Assembly (NCBI GenBank): GCA_030263475.1 | Contig: SZPC01000003.1 | Coordinates: 1-64,000 of the forward strand | From: OLB4 sp002050165 | Lineage (GTDB): Bacteria > Bacteroidota > Ignavibacteria > Tepidaquicellales > Tepidaquicellaceae | Length of the DNA: 64,000 nt | Direction of reading: 5' to 3' | Shown: positions 25,836 to 34,006 of the stretch, piece after piece | How the letters are laid out: each line of letters begins with the position of its first letter | Position numbering within the stretch: position 1 is the first letter of the stretch | Translations under genes and position numbers: made by a program | Notes under the pieces: model-generated | What the model saw: only the letters and a program-made list of their open reading frames with translations | Database searches by the model: none | Told to the model about the DNA's origin: nothing

Positions 25836-26684
25836 TTATGGTAAAAGTGATTTTATTTTTTGATACTCTTCAACGTACAATCCTTTAGTAGGATCAGGAT
25901 TAATATTTAACTTCTTTAGTTGTTCTTTAGCATTATCAATTCTATCCTGCGGAAGCGGGTGCGTAGAGAGTAACCTGTCAAGTCCACCCGGCGTTGTTCC
26001 CAAACGTCGTTGCTCTTCCCTGATTTTATCAAAGAAAAACATTATTGATCCCGGGTACCATTTTGTTGACATCAAATATCTAATTGACATATTGTCAGAT
26101 TCCGTTTCGTCAGAACGGCTATTGGCAAGGAAACCCAATCCGACAAACAGATTTGCCGCTATATTAGCAGCAGTGTTAGGGTTACCACCAAGGACTAAAC
26201 TTAAGACAGCACTAACTCCGTAATATGAAGTAATTCGTTGCGTCATGTGACGTTTTTCAGCATGCGCTATTTCGTGACCAATTACCCCGGCTAAAGACGC
26301 TTCGTTATCAAGAAATTTTATCAATCCGGTGTAAACGTAAATAAATCCTCCCGGAGTGCAAAATGCATTTACGATTGTGTCGTTAATAACCTCAAACTTG
26401 TAGGGAAAAACATCCTTATACTTTATCAAAGATGATTTATTCAGGATTTCACGTCCGAGACTGCTGACGTAATCTTTAACTTTTTGATTCCCCTTTAAGA
26501 TCGGAAAATCCCGAGGGTTTGCCCTTATCTCTTTGTCAATGTCCTGCCCGAGTTTCACATCATCTTCTACAGAAAAAATATTTGCTCCACAACTGTAAAG
26601 TACTGAAATGGAAAACAACATCATTAACGAAGTGATAGCTATAATGAGAGATGAACTAAAACTATTTTTATATCTTTTGGTCAT
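25836..26684 (-). CDS. M48-family metalloprotease, lipoprotein
   Basis: 282 residues. A signal sequence is followed by lipobox VLYSCG, with Cys32 as the anchor. The zinc motif HEIAH is at 137-141, with NSRSDETESD supplying the third ligand glutamate. This is the LoiP/BepA-like type of periplasmic protease used in outer-membrane protein quality control. A short C-terminal segment (STHPLPQDRIDNAKEQL) is the family's usual end of the catalytic domain, and there is no TPR tail as in BepA. It is co-directional with the downstream secreted protein. Confidence 0.93.
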   Translation of the reverse strand: MTKRYKNSFSSSLIIAITSLMMLFSISVLYSCGANIFSVEDDVKLGQDIDKEIRANPRDFPILKGNQKVKDYVSSLGREILNKSSLIKYKDVFPYKFEVINDTIVNAFCTPGGFIYVYTGLIKFLDNEASLAGVIGHEIAHAEKRHMTQRITSYYGVSAVLSLVLGGNPNTAANIAANLFVGLGFLANSRSDETESDNMSIRYLMSTKWYPGSIMFFFDKIREEQRRLGTTPGGLDRLLSTHPLPQDRIDNAKEQLKKLNINPDPTKGLYVEEYQKIKSLLP

Positions 26685-26720
26685 TTCGTCAAATTTAACA
26701 ACATAAAGTTTTTATAGTTC

Positions 26721-27497
26721 CTATTTTCCTTTAAAAACCGGTTTTCGTTTCTCGAGAAACGAATTAACTCCCTCTCGGAAGTCATCAGTTGCACCGGCAA
26801 TTTCCTGATATTTACTCTCAAGATCCAGCATTTCGCTCAACGATGATTCAAACGATTTCTTTAAAAGTGATTTTATCATAGCAACAGATTTCGTTGGTTT
26901 TTCTGAAATAGCCTTTACGTACCTCACAAAGTAATCACGAAACAATCCGGCATTGACTAGTTTGTTTACCAAGCCCATTCTGTACGCATCTCTTGCGGAT
27001 ATTTTTTCAGCTGTGAGACATAATTCAAATGCTTTGGCGAATCCTACCAAGCGCGGCAAATAAAAGCTTGACCCGCTATCCGGAACCAATCCGACGTTAA
27101 TGAATACTTCAGTCATACTTGCACTTTCAGAAGCAATTCTTATATCGCTGGCAAGTGCGAGTGACATACCTGCACCTGCAGCAACTCCATTCAAACCACA
27201 TACAACAGGTTTATCTAAATCCGCGATGCTCCTTATCAGCGGATTGTAACGGTTATCCAGTGCATCCTTGAAACCAGAATTTTTTTCATTGAAAGATTTC
27301 AAATCCTGTCCTGAACTAAATGCCTTACCTTCACCTGTTAAACCAACAGCACGAATATTATTGTCTTCACTTATCTTTTTGAAAGCATCCTGCAACTCAT
27401 TTAACATTTCTTCATTGAATGCATTGTAAACTTCAGGTCTGTTAAGCGTTATAAAGCAACAGGGACCATCAATATCAAATTTTATGAATTTAAACAT
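26721..27497 (-). CDS. Enoyl-CoA hydratase/isomerase family protein
   Basis: I start at the ATG giving MFKFIKFDIDGPCCFITLNR (27497). An upstream ATG at 27551 would add 18 hydrophobic residues not found in the family. The crotonase fold is clear: oxyanion-hole segments GKAFSSGQDLKSF and GVAAGAGMSLALASDIRIA, then GLVPDSGSSFYLPRLVG. The sequence GQDL with the following Asp-rich 2-(1,2-epoxyphenylacetyl) isomerase-like region resembles PaaG/PaaB types. The exact substrate is open. It stands alone 37 bp from the M48 gene and is divergent from the arginine-type hydrolase. Confidence 0.9.
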   Translation of the reverse strand: MFKFIKFDIDGPCCFITLNRPEVYNAFNEEMLNELQDAFKKISEDNNIRAVGLTGEGKAFSSGQDLKSFNEKNSGFKDALDNRYNPLIRSIADLDKPVVCGLNGVAAGAGMSLALASDIRIASESASMTEVFINVGLVPDSGSSFYLPRLVGFAKAFELCLTAEKISARDAYRMGLVNKLVNAGLFRDYFVRYVKAISEKPTKSVAMIKSLLKKSFESSLSEMLDLESKYQEIAGATDDFREGVNSFLEKRKPVFKGK

Positions 27498-27611
27498 TGT
27501 CAATTTTACTAAATTTAATGATACTGTTATTTTAAAAAAGTTCATTTCCATATCTTTTAAATTGTCATTATTCTTTAATAATTTTGTATAACTAAAATAA
27601 AATTTTAATAT

Positions 27612-28439
27612 ATGAGACCAGATAAAATATTAATGTGCCCGCCGGATTATTTCACTGTTGAATACGAGGGCAATATGTTTATGGATTTAAAAAACCCACC
27701 TGATATCAGAAAGGCAAAAGAACAATGGAACAATTTGAAGTTAATTTATACTAAACTTGGATTCGAAGTTATTTTAATTCCACCAGCGAAAGGTTTTCCC
27801 GACATGGTATTTACTGCTAATCAGTCCTTTCCGTTTGTGAATGAGAATGGAAAATTGCAGGTCATACTTAGCAAAATGAAAAATTCTCAACGCAAAGATG
27901 AGGTCAAATACTTTAAAGATTTTTATGAACAGCGGGGATACGAAATATTAAATCTCCCTGAAGAAATTGAATTCTTTGAATCAATGGGAGATGCAATAAT
28001 GGATTACAAGAGGAATATAATATTTGGTGGCTATGGACAACGGTCGCAAAGAGAAGCTTACAGGATAATAGAAAATTATACAGGTTTGGAAGTCGTTACG
28101 CTCGAATTAATAAATCCATATCTTTATCATCTCGATACCTGTTTTTCAATTCTTGATAACAACAATGTTGTAATTGATGAGACAGCATTCTCATCGGATG
28201 ATCTGAAGAAAATTCAATCGTATTTTAAGAATGTAATTGTAATTGATCGTAAGGAAAATATGAATTCTTTCGCATGCAATTGTCATTGCCCTGACGGGAA
28301 AAACGTAATTGTTCAATCAGGTGCTGACAATTTCACACATAAACTTCAAACTGAAGGATTCAATATTATTGAAACAGATACATCGGAATTCATAAAATCC
28401 GGTGGTAGTGTATTTTGTATGAAAATGATGTTATGGTGA
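27612..28439 (+). CDS. DDAH/amidinotransferase-superfamily hydrolase
   Basis: 275 residues of the guanidino-group modifying fold (COG1834). Active-site parts seen are DMVFTANQSF (Asp/Asn), EFFESMGDAI, YHLDTCFSIL with the catalytic histidine, and GGSVFCMKMML with the nucleophilic cysteine near the C-terminus. Members hydrolyse dimethylarginine, arginine or related guanidines to citrulline or ornithine. The true substrate cannot be read from sequence. The arginine decarboxylase 5 kb away makes an arginine/agmatine link attractive but unproven. Confidence 0.85.
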   Translation: MRPDKILMCPPDYFTVEYEGNMFMDLKNPPDIRKAKEQWNNLKLIYTKLGFEVILIPPAKGFPDMVFTANQSFPFVNENGKLQVILSKMKNSQRKDEVKYFKDFYEQRGYEILNLPEEIEFFESMGDAIMDYKRNIIFGGYGQRSQREAYRIIENYTGLEVVTLELINPYLYHLDTCFSILDNNNVVIDETAFSSDDLKKIQSYFKNVIVIDRKENMNSFACNCHCPDGKNVIVQSGADNFTHKLQTEGFNIIETDTSEFIKSGGSVFCMKMMLW

Positions 28440-28474
28440 AAATCAGGATAAACCACTAAAACTGAAAACAAATT

Positions 28475-28876
28475 TCAGAATGGTAAATCATCTTCTTTTC
28501 CCTCTTGGCTGGGTTCCGGTTCAGGCTTATCAGGTCCCAACCCTGTTTTTTTGGTATCCAAAAATTTAAAATTATCCACAACAACTTTAGTAAAATACTT
28601 TTTCTCTCTATCTTTCTCCCAAACGTCCGTCTTAAGCTTTCCCTCGAAATAGGCGAGACTTCCCTTCTCTAAATAAGTCTTAGCTGTTTCGGCCATCTTG
28701 CCCCAAATTTCAATGTTGTGCCAATCAGTTAATTCTTTTTTTTCACCTTTATCATCCTTGTAATATTCATTTGTTGCAATGGAAAATTTTACTACGGCAG
28801 TACCTTTAGGTGTATAAGTGATTTCAGGATCTCTGCCAAGGCGACCGATTAGAATTACTTTATTTAAACTTGCCAT
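28475..28876 (-). CDS. ssb: Single-stranded DNA-binding protein
   Basis: 133 residues. The N-terminal OB fold starts LNKVILIGRLGRDPEITYTP, with W-rich core EIWGKMAETAKTYLEKGS. The tail is short, with the conserved acidic tip EDDLPF that recruits repair and replication proteins. A strong ribosome-binding site (AAAGGAGG) lies 5 bases before the ATG. It overlaps nothing and follows the beta-propeller gene by 11 bp. Confidence 0.97.
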   Translation of the reverse strand: MASLNKVILIGRLGRDPEITYTPKGTAVVKFSIATNEYYKDDKGEKKELTDWHNIEIWGKMAETAKTYLEKGSLAYFEGKLKTDVWEKDREKKYFTKVVVDNFKFLDTKKTGLGPDKPEPEPSQEGKEDDLPF

Positions 28877-28887
28877 TTTAGCCTCCT

Positions 28888-29739
28888 TTATTGTTCAAGT
28901 TTCCAGGAACTTAAACTTTTGTGAGTTAAAAGTAAATACATATTTCGGTTATAAACTAAAAAATCCGTTATTTTTTTTACGTTAATTTCATGCGGTATTG
29001 AAATTACAGAATCAAACTGATTGCTAATTGTATTGAACAGCCAAACTTCTTCATCGAGCAATATATAGAGTATGTTGTCATACATTGAAATTGAAATAAT
29101 GTTATCTTTTTCAATTTTACCGCGGAAATTTCCGAAATTGTCAAATTTCATTATCGAATTTCTTCCTTTGTCAAGAATGAACAAAAGGTTATCACCATTC
29201 TTAAGAATTTTATGCGGCTCAATGAGCTCGGCATCACCCGAACCGAAACCACCGAAAACTGAAACCGGAGTTTGCCCGTTTTTGAAAATTACAACTCTGG
29301 GATTGTTTCCATCTATCACGTAAATATCTTTTGAATTTACGACTAAAGTTGCTTTTGGAAATCTTACCTTATATTCGTCAGGAAATGTAAGTTCTTCAGT
29401 ATTAAGCTCTGATACAAATGATAGCTTCAGATCAAGGCGCTGAATACGGTTATTCTGATAATCAGACACGAGGATATCCAAACCTGAAGATGCATCAATA
29501 TATTCAGGTGATACGAACTGGTTTTGTCCCCAACCGATTCCACCTGATTTTGTCAGCAGATTTAAATCCTTATCAAACTTTGATATCTCGCTTGTTTCAC
29601 GGTCTAAAACGAAAATCGAACCACGCCCATCAACAGTAACTGATTTAGCATACTTGAACCCGGTTACTTCCTTACTTAGAACAAGCAAAGAAGAATCCGG
29701 AAAAGATATTAAATTTAAAACTAATGCTATAAGCAACAT
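28888..29739 (-). CDS. Exported NHL-like beta-propeller protein
   Basis: 283 residues with a short N-terminal hydrophobic stretch (LLIALVLNLISF), likely a signal peptide. The rest shows repeated strands such as GSIFVLDRETSEISKFDKD, LVSDYQNNRIQRLDLK and LFILDKGRNSIMKFDNFG, each about 45 residues apart. This is the spacing of six-bladed NHL propellers. No catalytic residues are expected; such proteins bind ligands or partners. It is followed by ssb at 11 bp. Confidence 0.8.
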   Translation of the reverse strand: MLLIALVLNLISFPDSSLLVLSKEVTGFKYAKSVTVDGRGSIFVLDRETSEISKFDKDLNLLTKSGGIGWGQNQFVSPEYIDASSGLDILVSDYQNNRIQRLDLKLSFVSELNTEELTFPDEYKVRFPKATLVVNSKDIYVIDGNNPRVVIFKNGQTPVSVFGGFGSGDAELIEPHKILKNGDNLLFILDKGRNSIMKFDNFGNFRGKIEKDNIISISMYDNILYILLDEEVWLFNTISNQFDSVISIPHEINVKKITDFLVYNRNMYLLLTHKSLSSWKLEQ

Positions 29740-29801
29740 AATACAAATTTTAAATCGTAAGATTAGAGGTGATTATCAAATCACAAATTCGATATCAGAG
29801 T

Positions 29802-30632
29802 TTAGATATCAACTTTAAATCCGATTGCTTTATACGATATCATGTTCATAAAATATTGACCCTTATAATCCTGTCCATCGTAGTAATTAAAATATATAAC
29901 CAATCCTCTGCTTTGCGGATATCCTAATTTCAATCCGAGTTCAAAATTATTATTTACATTTGTTTCGTCCAATACTGTCCTGATTGATACTTCATTTGAA
30001 ACGTAAAATAAAATTGGTTGCATGGTGTTAAAAGACATTTCAACTCCAAACGAAGGTGTAAAAGTCCCGAAATTATCCGGATGTGTGCTGAACAAAAACT
30101 CTAACCTTCCCATGGTTCTTAAAGATAATGAAGTTGTAAGTTGTCTTATATAGTTCAGCTCAATATCAGTAAATTCCCTGCTGTAAACGGAAGGTGTAAA
30201 AATCGTATCGGTTACTTCATAAATATGACCATCCTGCAAGTGGGATGAGATATGCGATAATCTCAACCGCGCGGTTAATTTGTCATCGCCGATTTTTTTT
30301 CTGAAATTAAAATTTACACCGAACAAATAATCGATTGCATCAACCGGAAATTTAAAATTCGTCTCTGTTCTGATATTGGAAAATGTAAAGAAATCAACGC
30401 CTGCAGAAAATTCCAATTTATCTTTTTCGAATTTAATAATTTCTGCCGATGCGCCGATATCTAATCTGAGGTTATCTTCATTGAGATTCTTAATCGCACC
30501 CATCCTCGACTCAAAAATTGATGCTCTTAACGGTGAATAAATTTTTTCTACAGGGAAAAATGTGGTTTTTATTTGTGATCTGGAGTTGTTGGCACAAATC
30601 AGAATGATGATTAAAATAAAAACAGATTTCAA
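29802..30632 (-). CDS. Outer-membrane beta-barrel protein (DUF1207-like)
   Basis: 276 residues with signal peptide MKSVFILIIILICANNSRS. The body consists of alternating amphipathic strands with aromatic ends (FSAGVDFFTF, LFGVNFNFRKK, LTARLRLSHISSHLQDG), the mark of an outer-membrane barrel. The start FFPVEKIYSPLRASIFESRMG and the segment PVDAIDYLFG resemble DUF1207 proteins. The function is unknown. It is 4 bp downstream of the VWA gene and ends the rpe operon. Confidence 0.75.
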   Translation of the reverse strand: MKSVFILIIILICANNSRSQIKTTFFPVEKIYSPLRASIFESRMGAIKNLNEDNLRLDIGASAEIIKFEKDKLEFSAGVDFFTFSNIRTETNFKFPVDAIDYLFGVNFNFRKKIGDDKLTARLRLSHISSHLQDGHIYEVTDTIFTPSVYSREFTDIELNYIRQLTTSLSLRTMGRLEFLFSTHPDNFGTFTPSFGVEMSFNTMQPILFYVSNEVSIRTVLDETNVNNNFELGLKLGYPQSRGLVIYFNYYDGQDYKGQYFMNMISYKAIGFKVDI

Positions 30633-30636
30633 AGCG

Positions 30637-31722
30637 TTAACCGTTTTTCCTCCTTATATAATCCGTAAAAATCATTTGTCCAAGCCTGTTTAAATCCGAA
30701 AAATACGCATGTCCGTTATTTGCTTTCGTAAATTCATTGATGAAATCCCTGAGGTAATAATCCTGTGCCACCATGAAAGTTGTAATTCTAATTCCTTCAC
30801 GGCGGCATTTTACAGCTTCATCAAGAGTTTTATTTACAATCCTTGGGTCGAGTCCGAATGAATTTTTATATAACCTACCGTCATCTGTAAATATTGCGCT
30901 CGGTTTTCCGTCAGTAATCATGAAAATCTGTTTATTGAATCTACCTTTGCGTTTAAGAATATTTCTCGATAATTTTAAACCTGCTTTCGTGTTAGTGTGA
31001 AATGGTCCCACTGATAAAAATGGTAAATCCTTAATATCTACTTCCTTTGCATCGTCACCAAATACAACTATGTTTAACTTGTCTTTTTTATATCTCGAAA
31101 TGATTAACTCCGCCAAACCCAGTGCGACTTCTTTGGCGGGGGTAATTCGGTCTTCGCCATAAAGTACCATACTGTGAGATATGTCTATCATCAGCACTGT
31201 TGCGCAGGAAGAGAGATGCTCAGTTTCAAAAACTTCAATATCATCTTCGGTTAGATTAAAACCAGACGGGTTTGTCCTCCTGTAAACATTTTTAATCGTT
31301 GAAGTCATATCAACATTACTAAGATTATCACCAAATGAAAAATATTTAAGTTCACTCAATCTCTCAATACCATTTCCGGATTTATTCGTTTCATGGTAAC
31401 CGTTAGTATCGAGTTTTAATCCGGAAAAAATTTTTGCAAGTGAATCGGTTCGAATCCTGCTATTTCCTTTAGCGGTGAGAATTAACTGACCATTTTTTTT
31501 TGCAATGTATCCTTTTTTCTTAAGCTCATCAACGAATTCTGAGAACGACAGGTTGTCGTCGAATAGTTGATACTCAACGCTAAGTTTTTCAAGCCAATTT
31601 AACGCGTCTTCAACATCACCGTCTGTTTGGATTAGCAGGTAGGAGAAAAGTGCAAACATACTTTCAAGTCGCTCATCATCTGTAAGCGACCAGGGCTTCC
31701 ATTTTGAATATTGTACTTTCAT
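30637..31722 (-). CDS. VWA-domain protein
   Basis: 361 residues without signal peptide, so cytoplasmic. The N-terminal 160 residues are helical and unlike anything I can name. The von Willebrand A domain (about 172-361) has a complete MIDAS: DISHS at 180-184, a Thr in the following loop, and TDGKPS. Such proteins often work with MoxR-type ATPases in assembling metalloenzymes, but no MoxR gene is nearby. It follows nuoN by 4 bp, which could hint at a role in complex I assembly. That is inference only. Confidence 0.85.
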   Translation of the reverse strand: MKVQYSKWKPWSLTDDERLESMFALFSYLLIQTDGDVEDALNWLEKLSVEYQLFDDNLSFSEFVDELKKKGYIAKKNGQLILTAKGNSRIRTDSLAKIFSGLKLDTNGYHETNKSGNGIERLSELKYFSFGDNLSNVDMTSTIKNVYRRTNPSGFNLTEDDIEVFETEHLSSCATVLMIDISHSMVLYGEDRITPAKEVALGLAELIISRYKKDKLNIVVFGDDAKEVDIKDLPFLSVGPFHTNTKAGLKLSRNILKRKGRFNKQIFMITDGKPSAIFTDDGRLYKNSFGLDPRIVNKTLDEAVKCRREGIRITTFMVAQDYYLRDFINEFTKANNGHAYFSDLNRLGQMIFTDYIRRKNG

Positions 31723-31726
31723 TTAA

Positions 31727-33145
31727 TCAGTAAAACCTGATCAATTCAAAAAAGATTTCAGGGAACAGCCCAAAGAATATAGTGCCTGCAATCGAAAGTA
31801 TAATGGCTGTTGTGCCCAGCGGAGACATAATATAAGTTTCATCGGTTTCGGGATCGGTGAACCACATATAAACAATAACCTTAAGGTAATAATAAATTCC
31901 TATAACGCTGAGTAAAATCGCTACGATGGAGAGCCAAATCAGATTAGCTTTTATAGCTGCGACAAATAAGTAATACTTGCCCCAGAAGCCGGCAAAAGGC
32001 GGAATACCCGCAAGTGAGAAGAGGAAAAGAGTAAATATCGTCGCAAGTACAGGATTTCGTTTTGCGAGACCTTTGTAAGAATCGAGAGATATATTTGAAA
32101 AATCTTTATTATCACTTGAACTTTTTTCGATGATTCCAACAACGATGAACGCTCCAAGTTGCATAAAAGAGTACGCGAGCGTGTAAAATAATATTCCCCG
32201 AAGCGCCATATCATTAAACGCTGCCAGACCGACGAGAAGATAACCCGCACTTGCGATAGAAGAATAAGCGAGTAGTCGCTTGATGTTCGTTTGAGCAAGT
32301 GCTATAATATTACCAAACATCATTGTTAACACTGAAACGACTGATATGATGATCCGGTAATCGAGAATATTGAGTTTTAATATAATGGGGAAAATGGTAG
32401 CAACGGCTGCAATTTTTCCTGCAGTTGACATAAAACCGCTGACAATCGTGGGTGCACCGTCATATACATCAGGTACCCACATGTGAAACGGAAATGCTCC
32501 GATCTTAAATAAAAAGCCAATCAAAAATAATCCAACCCCAATCAGGAACAATGGTTCTTGGTGCAATAATGTATTACTAAAAAGAACCATAAGGTTCGTC
32601 GTTCCACTAACTCCGTAAATCAAAGTAATGCCATACAGGAGAAAGCCTGTCATGAACGCACCAAGCAGAAAATATTTTAACGCGCTTTCGTTGGATTTTA
32701 TTCGCTTTCTCATAAATCCTGCAAGTATATAAAAGCAAATTGACATCATCTCCAAACCGAGAAATACAATCAGCAGGTCATTAGCCATTACCATTAACAT
32801 CATCCCAATCAACGAAAAAAGTATAATCGCATAATACTCGCCAAAATTTATCTGTTTCTTTATTAGATAAGACCTTGACTCCAGCAGGCTAAGGAGAACC
32901 GACAACAATACAACAATATTGAATCCGGATGAGACGTTATTTATGTTTATAAAATTGTTCAAAATTATTGTACTATAACTAATATCACGAATCGTAATTA
33001 TAAGTGCTACAAATACCGAAAGTGTAGTTACAGCAAACACCACTTCCCTGTTCCTTGAAAACACTTCCACTATTAATACCAGAACAGAGGCGACACAAAT
33101 TGTGATTAAGGGAATAATAAATTGAAGTTCGTGAAGTTGTATCAT
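31727..33145 (-). CDS. nuoN: NADH-quinone oxidoreductase subunit N
   Basis: 472 residues with about 14 membrane helices and the antiporter-like fold. Conserved parts include FLGLEMMSICFYILAGF, with the key glutamate of helix 5, ESALKYFLLGAF with its lysine, and FKIGAFPFHMWVPDVYDGAP. These are proton-path residues of complex I. Other nuo genes are absent from the window, although nuoN normally closes the nuoA-N operon. Here it sits between a VanZ-like gene (3 bp) and a VWA gene (4 bp). Confidence 0.94.
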   Translation of the reverse strand: MIQLHELQFIIPLITICVASVLVLIVEVFSRNREVVFAVTTLSVFVALIITIRDISYSTIILNNFININNVSSGFNIVVLLSVLLSLLESRSYLIKKQINFGEYYAIILFSLIGMMLMVMANDLLIVFLGLEMMSICFYILAGFMRKRIKSNESALKYFLLGAFMTGFLLYGITLIYGVSGTTNLMVLFSNTLLHQEPLFLIGVGLFLIGFLFKIGAFPFHMWVPDVYDGAPTIVSGFMSTAGKIAAVATIFPIILKLNILDYRIIISVVSVLTMMFGNIIALAQTNIKRLLAYSSIASAGYLLVGLAAFNDMALRGILFYTLAYSFMQLGAFIVVGIIEKSSSDNKDFSNISLDSYKGLAKRNPVLATIFTLFLFSLAGIPPFAGFWGKYYLFVAAIKANLIWLSIVAILLSVIGIYYYLKVIVYMWFTDPETDETYIMSPLGTTAIILSIAGTIFFGLFPEIFFELIRFY

Positions 33146-33148
33146 TCT

Positions 33149-33628
33149 TTAATAAACTTTTTTAATTTGAATCCCGCCGGTGTTGAAATTTCCAACGAGT
33201 GTATTTGCGTAGAAAACGTTGAAAGAAAAAACTGCATTTTCAAAAATTACATCAACAGAAGGTGAATAAATTTCGTTCAGATTATGGTATATCATTAAAT
33301 CCCGGTTTAGTCCGGTGCCTTCAAGCCGAGTTTCTATCAATTTGTTCTTCACAATTAAATCGGGAAACTTTATTTCAAAATCTCTTACCTCTAAAAGTTT
33401 TGAATCAAAATACTTTGATATTGCCGAATTAATTGACACTGATAGCGAAATTGTAAAACGAAATTTTTCCTGCTTATCACCAACAACCGGACTTAAATCA
33501 TACCATGCATCTGCACTTGAAATATTCATTGTTACAGCTGCTCCGCTATCAGATTCGGTCTTTTGGGGTGAACTACAAGCAATGTTCAAAATTAACGGGA
33601 GCAGGAGAAGATATAAAGAAACTTTCAC
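33149..33628 (-). other. Possible nested lipoprotein from an internal GTG start
   Basis: If translation begins at GTG 33628 in the same frame as the VanZ gene, it gives a 159-residue product opening MKVSLYLLLLPLILNIACSS. This is a textbook lipoprotein leader with Cys18. No clear Shine-Dalgarno sequence is visible upstream. It is listed as an alternative product, not as a proven gene. Confidence 0.35.
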
Positions 33629-34006
33629 TGTTGATTTATTACGATAAACTTTTAGAAACAGGTAAACCATCATTGAACCGATTGCATCCGCCAGCATATC
33701 TTCTAATTCAAAACTTCTGCCAGGTGTAATTGTTTGGTGAAACTCATCCGCTATTCCATACAAGACTGAAAACAAGAATGCAAATTCGAGCGAAAAACGC
33801 TTTAAAATAACACTTTTATTCTGATTATTTAATGAATAAAAAAATAAGTAACATAATATGCCATATAATAAAATGTGGACAATTTTATCTGTAAAGCTGA
33901 GTTCAATATCTGGAAAATCATTGCCGGGAATAGAAGATAATACAAAAATGAAAACACAAAATGTAATAACAGGTAAATGGTATCTTATGAATTTCGATTG
34001 GATCAA
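33149..34006 (-). CDS. VanZ-like membrane protein fused to lipoprotein-like domain
   Basis: 285 residues. Residues 1-123 form a four-helix VanZ-like domain with FTDKIVHILLYGILCYLFF and the family motif DEFHQTITPGRSFELEDMLAD. Right after it, residues 127-144 (VKVSLYLLLLPLILNIAC) look exactly like a lipoprotein signal peptide with a lipobox, followed by a 140-residue beta-rich domain. The start is TTG, overlapping the nnr stop by 4 bases. Either this is a true fusion, or the second half is also made separately from GTG 33628. The beta domain is not recognised. Confidence 0.8.
   Translation of the reverse strand: MIQSKFIRYHLPVITFCVFIFVLSSIPGNDFPDIELSFTDKIVHILLYGILCYLFFYSLNNQNKSVILKRFSLEFAFLFSVLYGIADEFHQTITPGRSFELEDMLADAIGSMMVYLFLKVYRNKSTVKVSLYLLLLPLILNIACSSPQKTESDSGAAVTMNISSADAWYDLSPVVGDKQEKFRFTISLSVSINSAISKYFDSKLLEVRDFEIKFPDLIVKNKLIETRLEGTGLNRDLMIYHNLNEIYSPSVDVIFENAVFSFNVFYANTLVGNFNTGGIQIKKVY

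Noticed and set aside
28458..28474. Small hairpin CTGAAA-ACAAA-TTTCAG between convergent genes
   Set aside because: Only 6 bp, weak, with no T run on either side, so not called a terminator.
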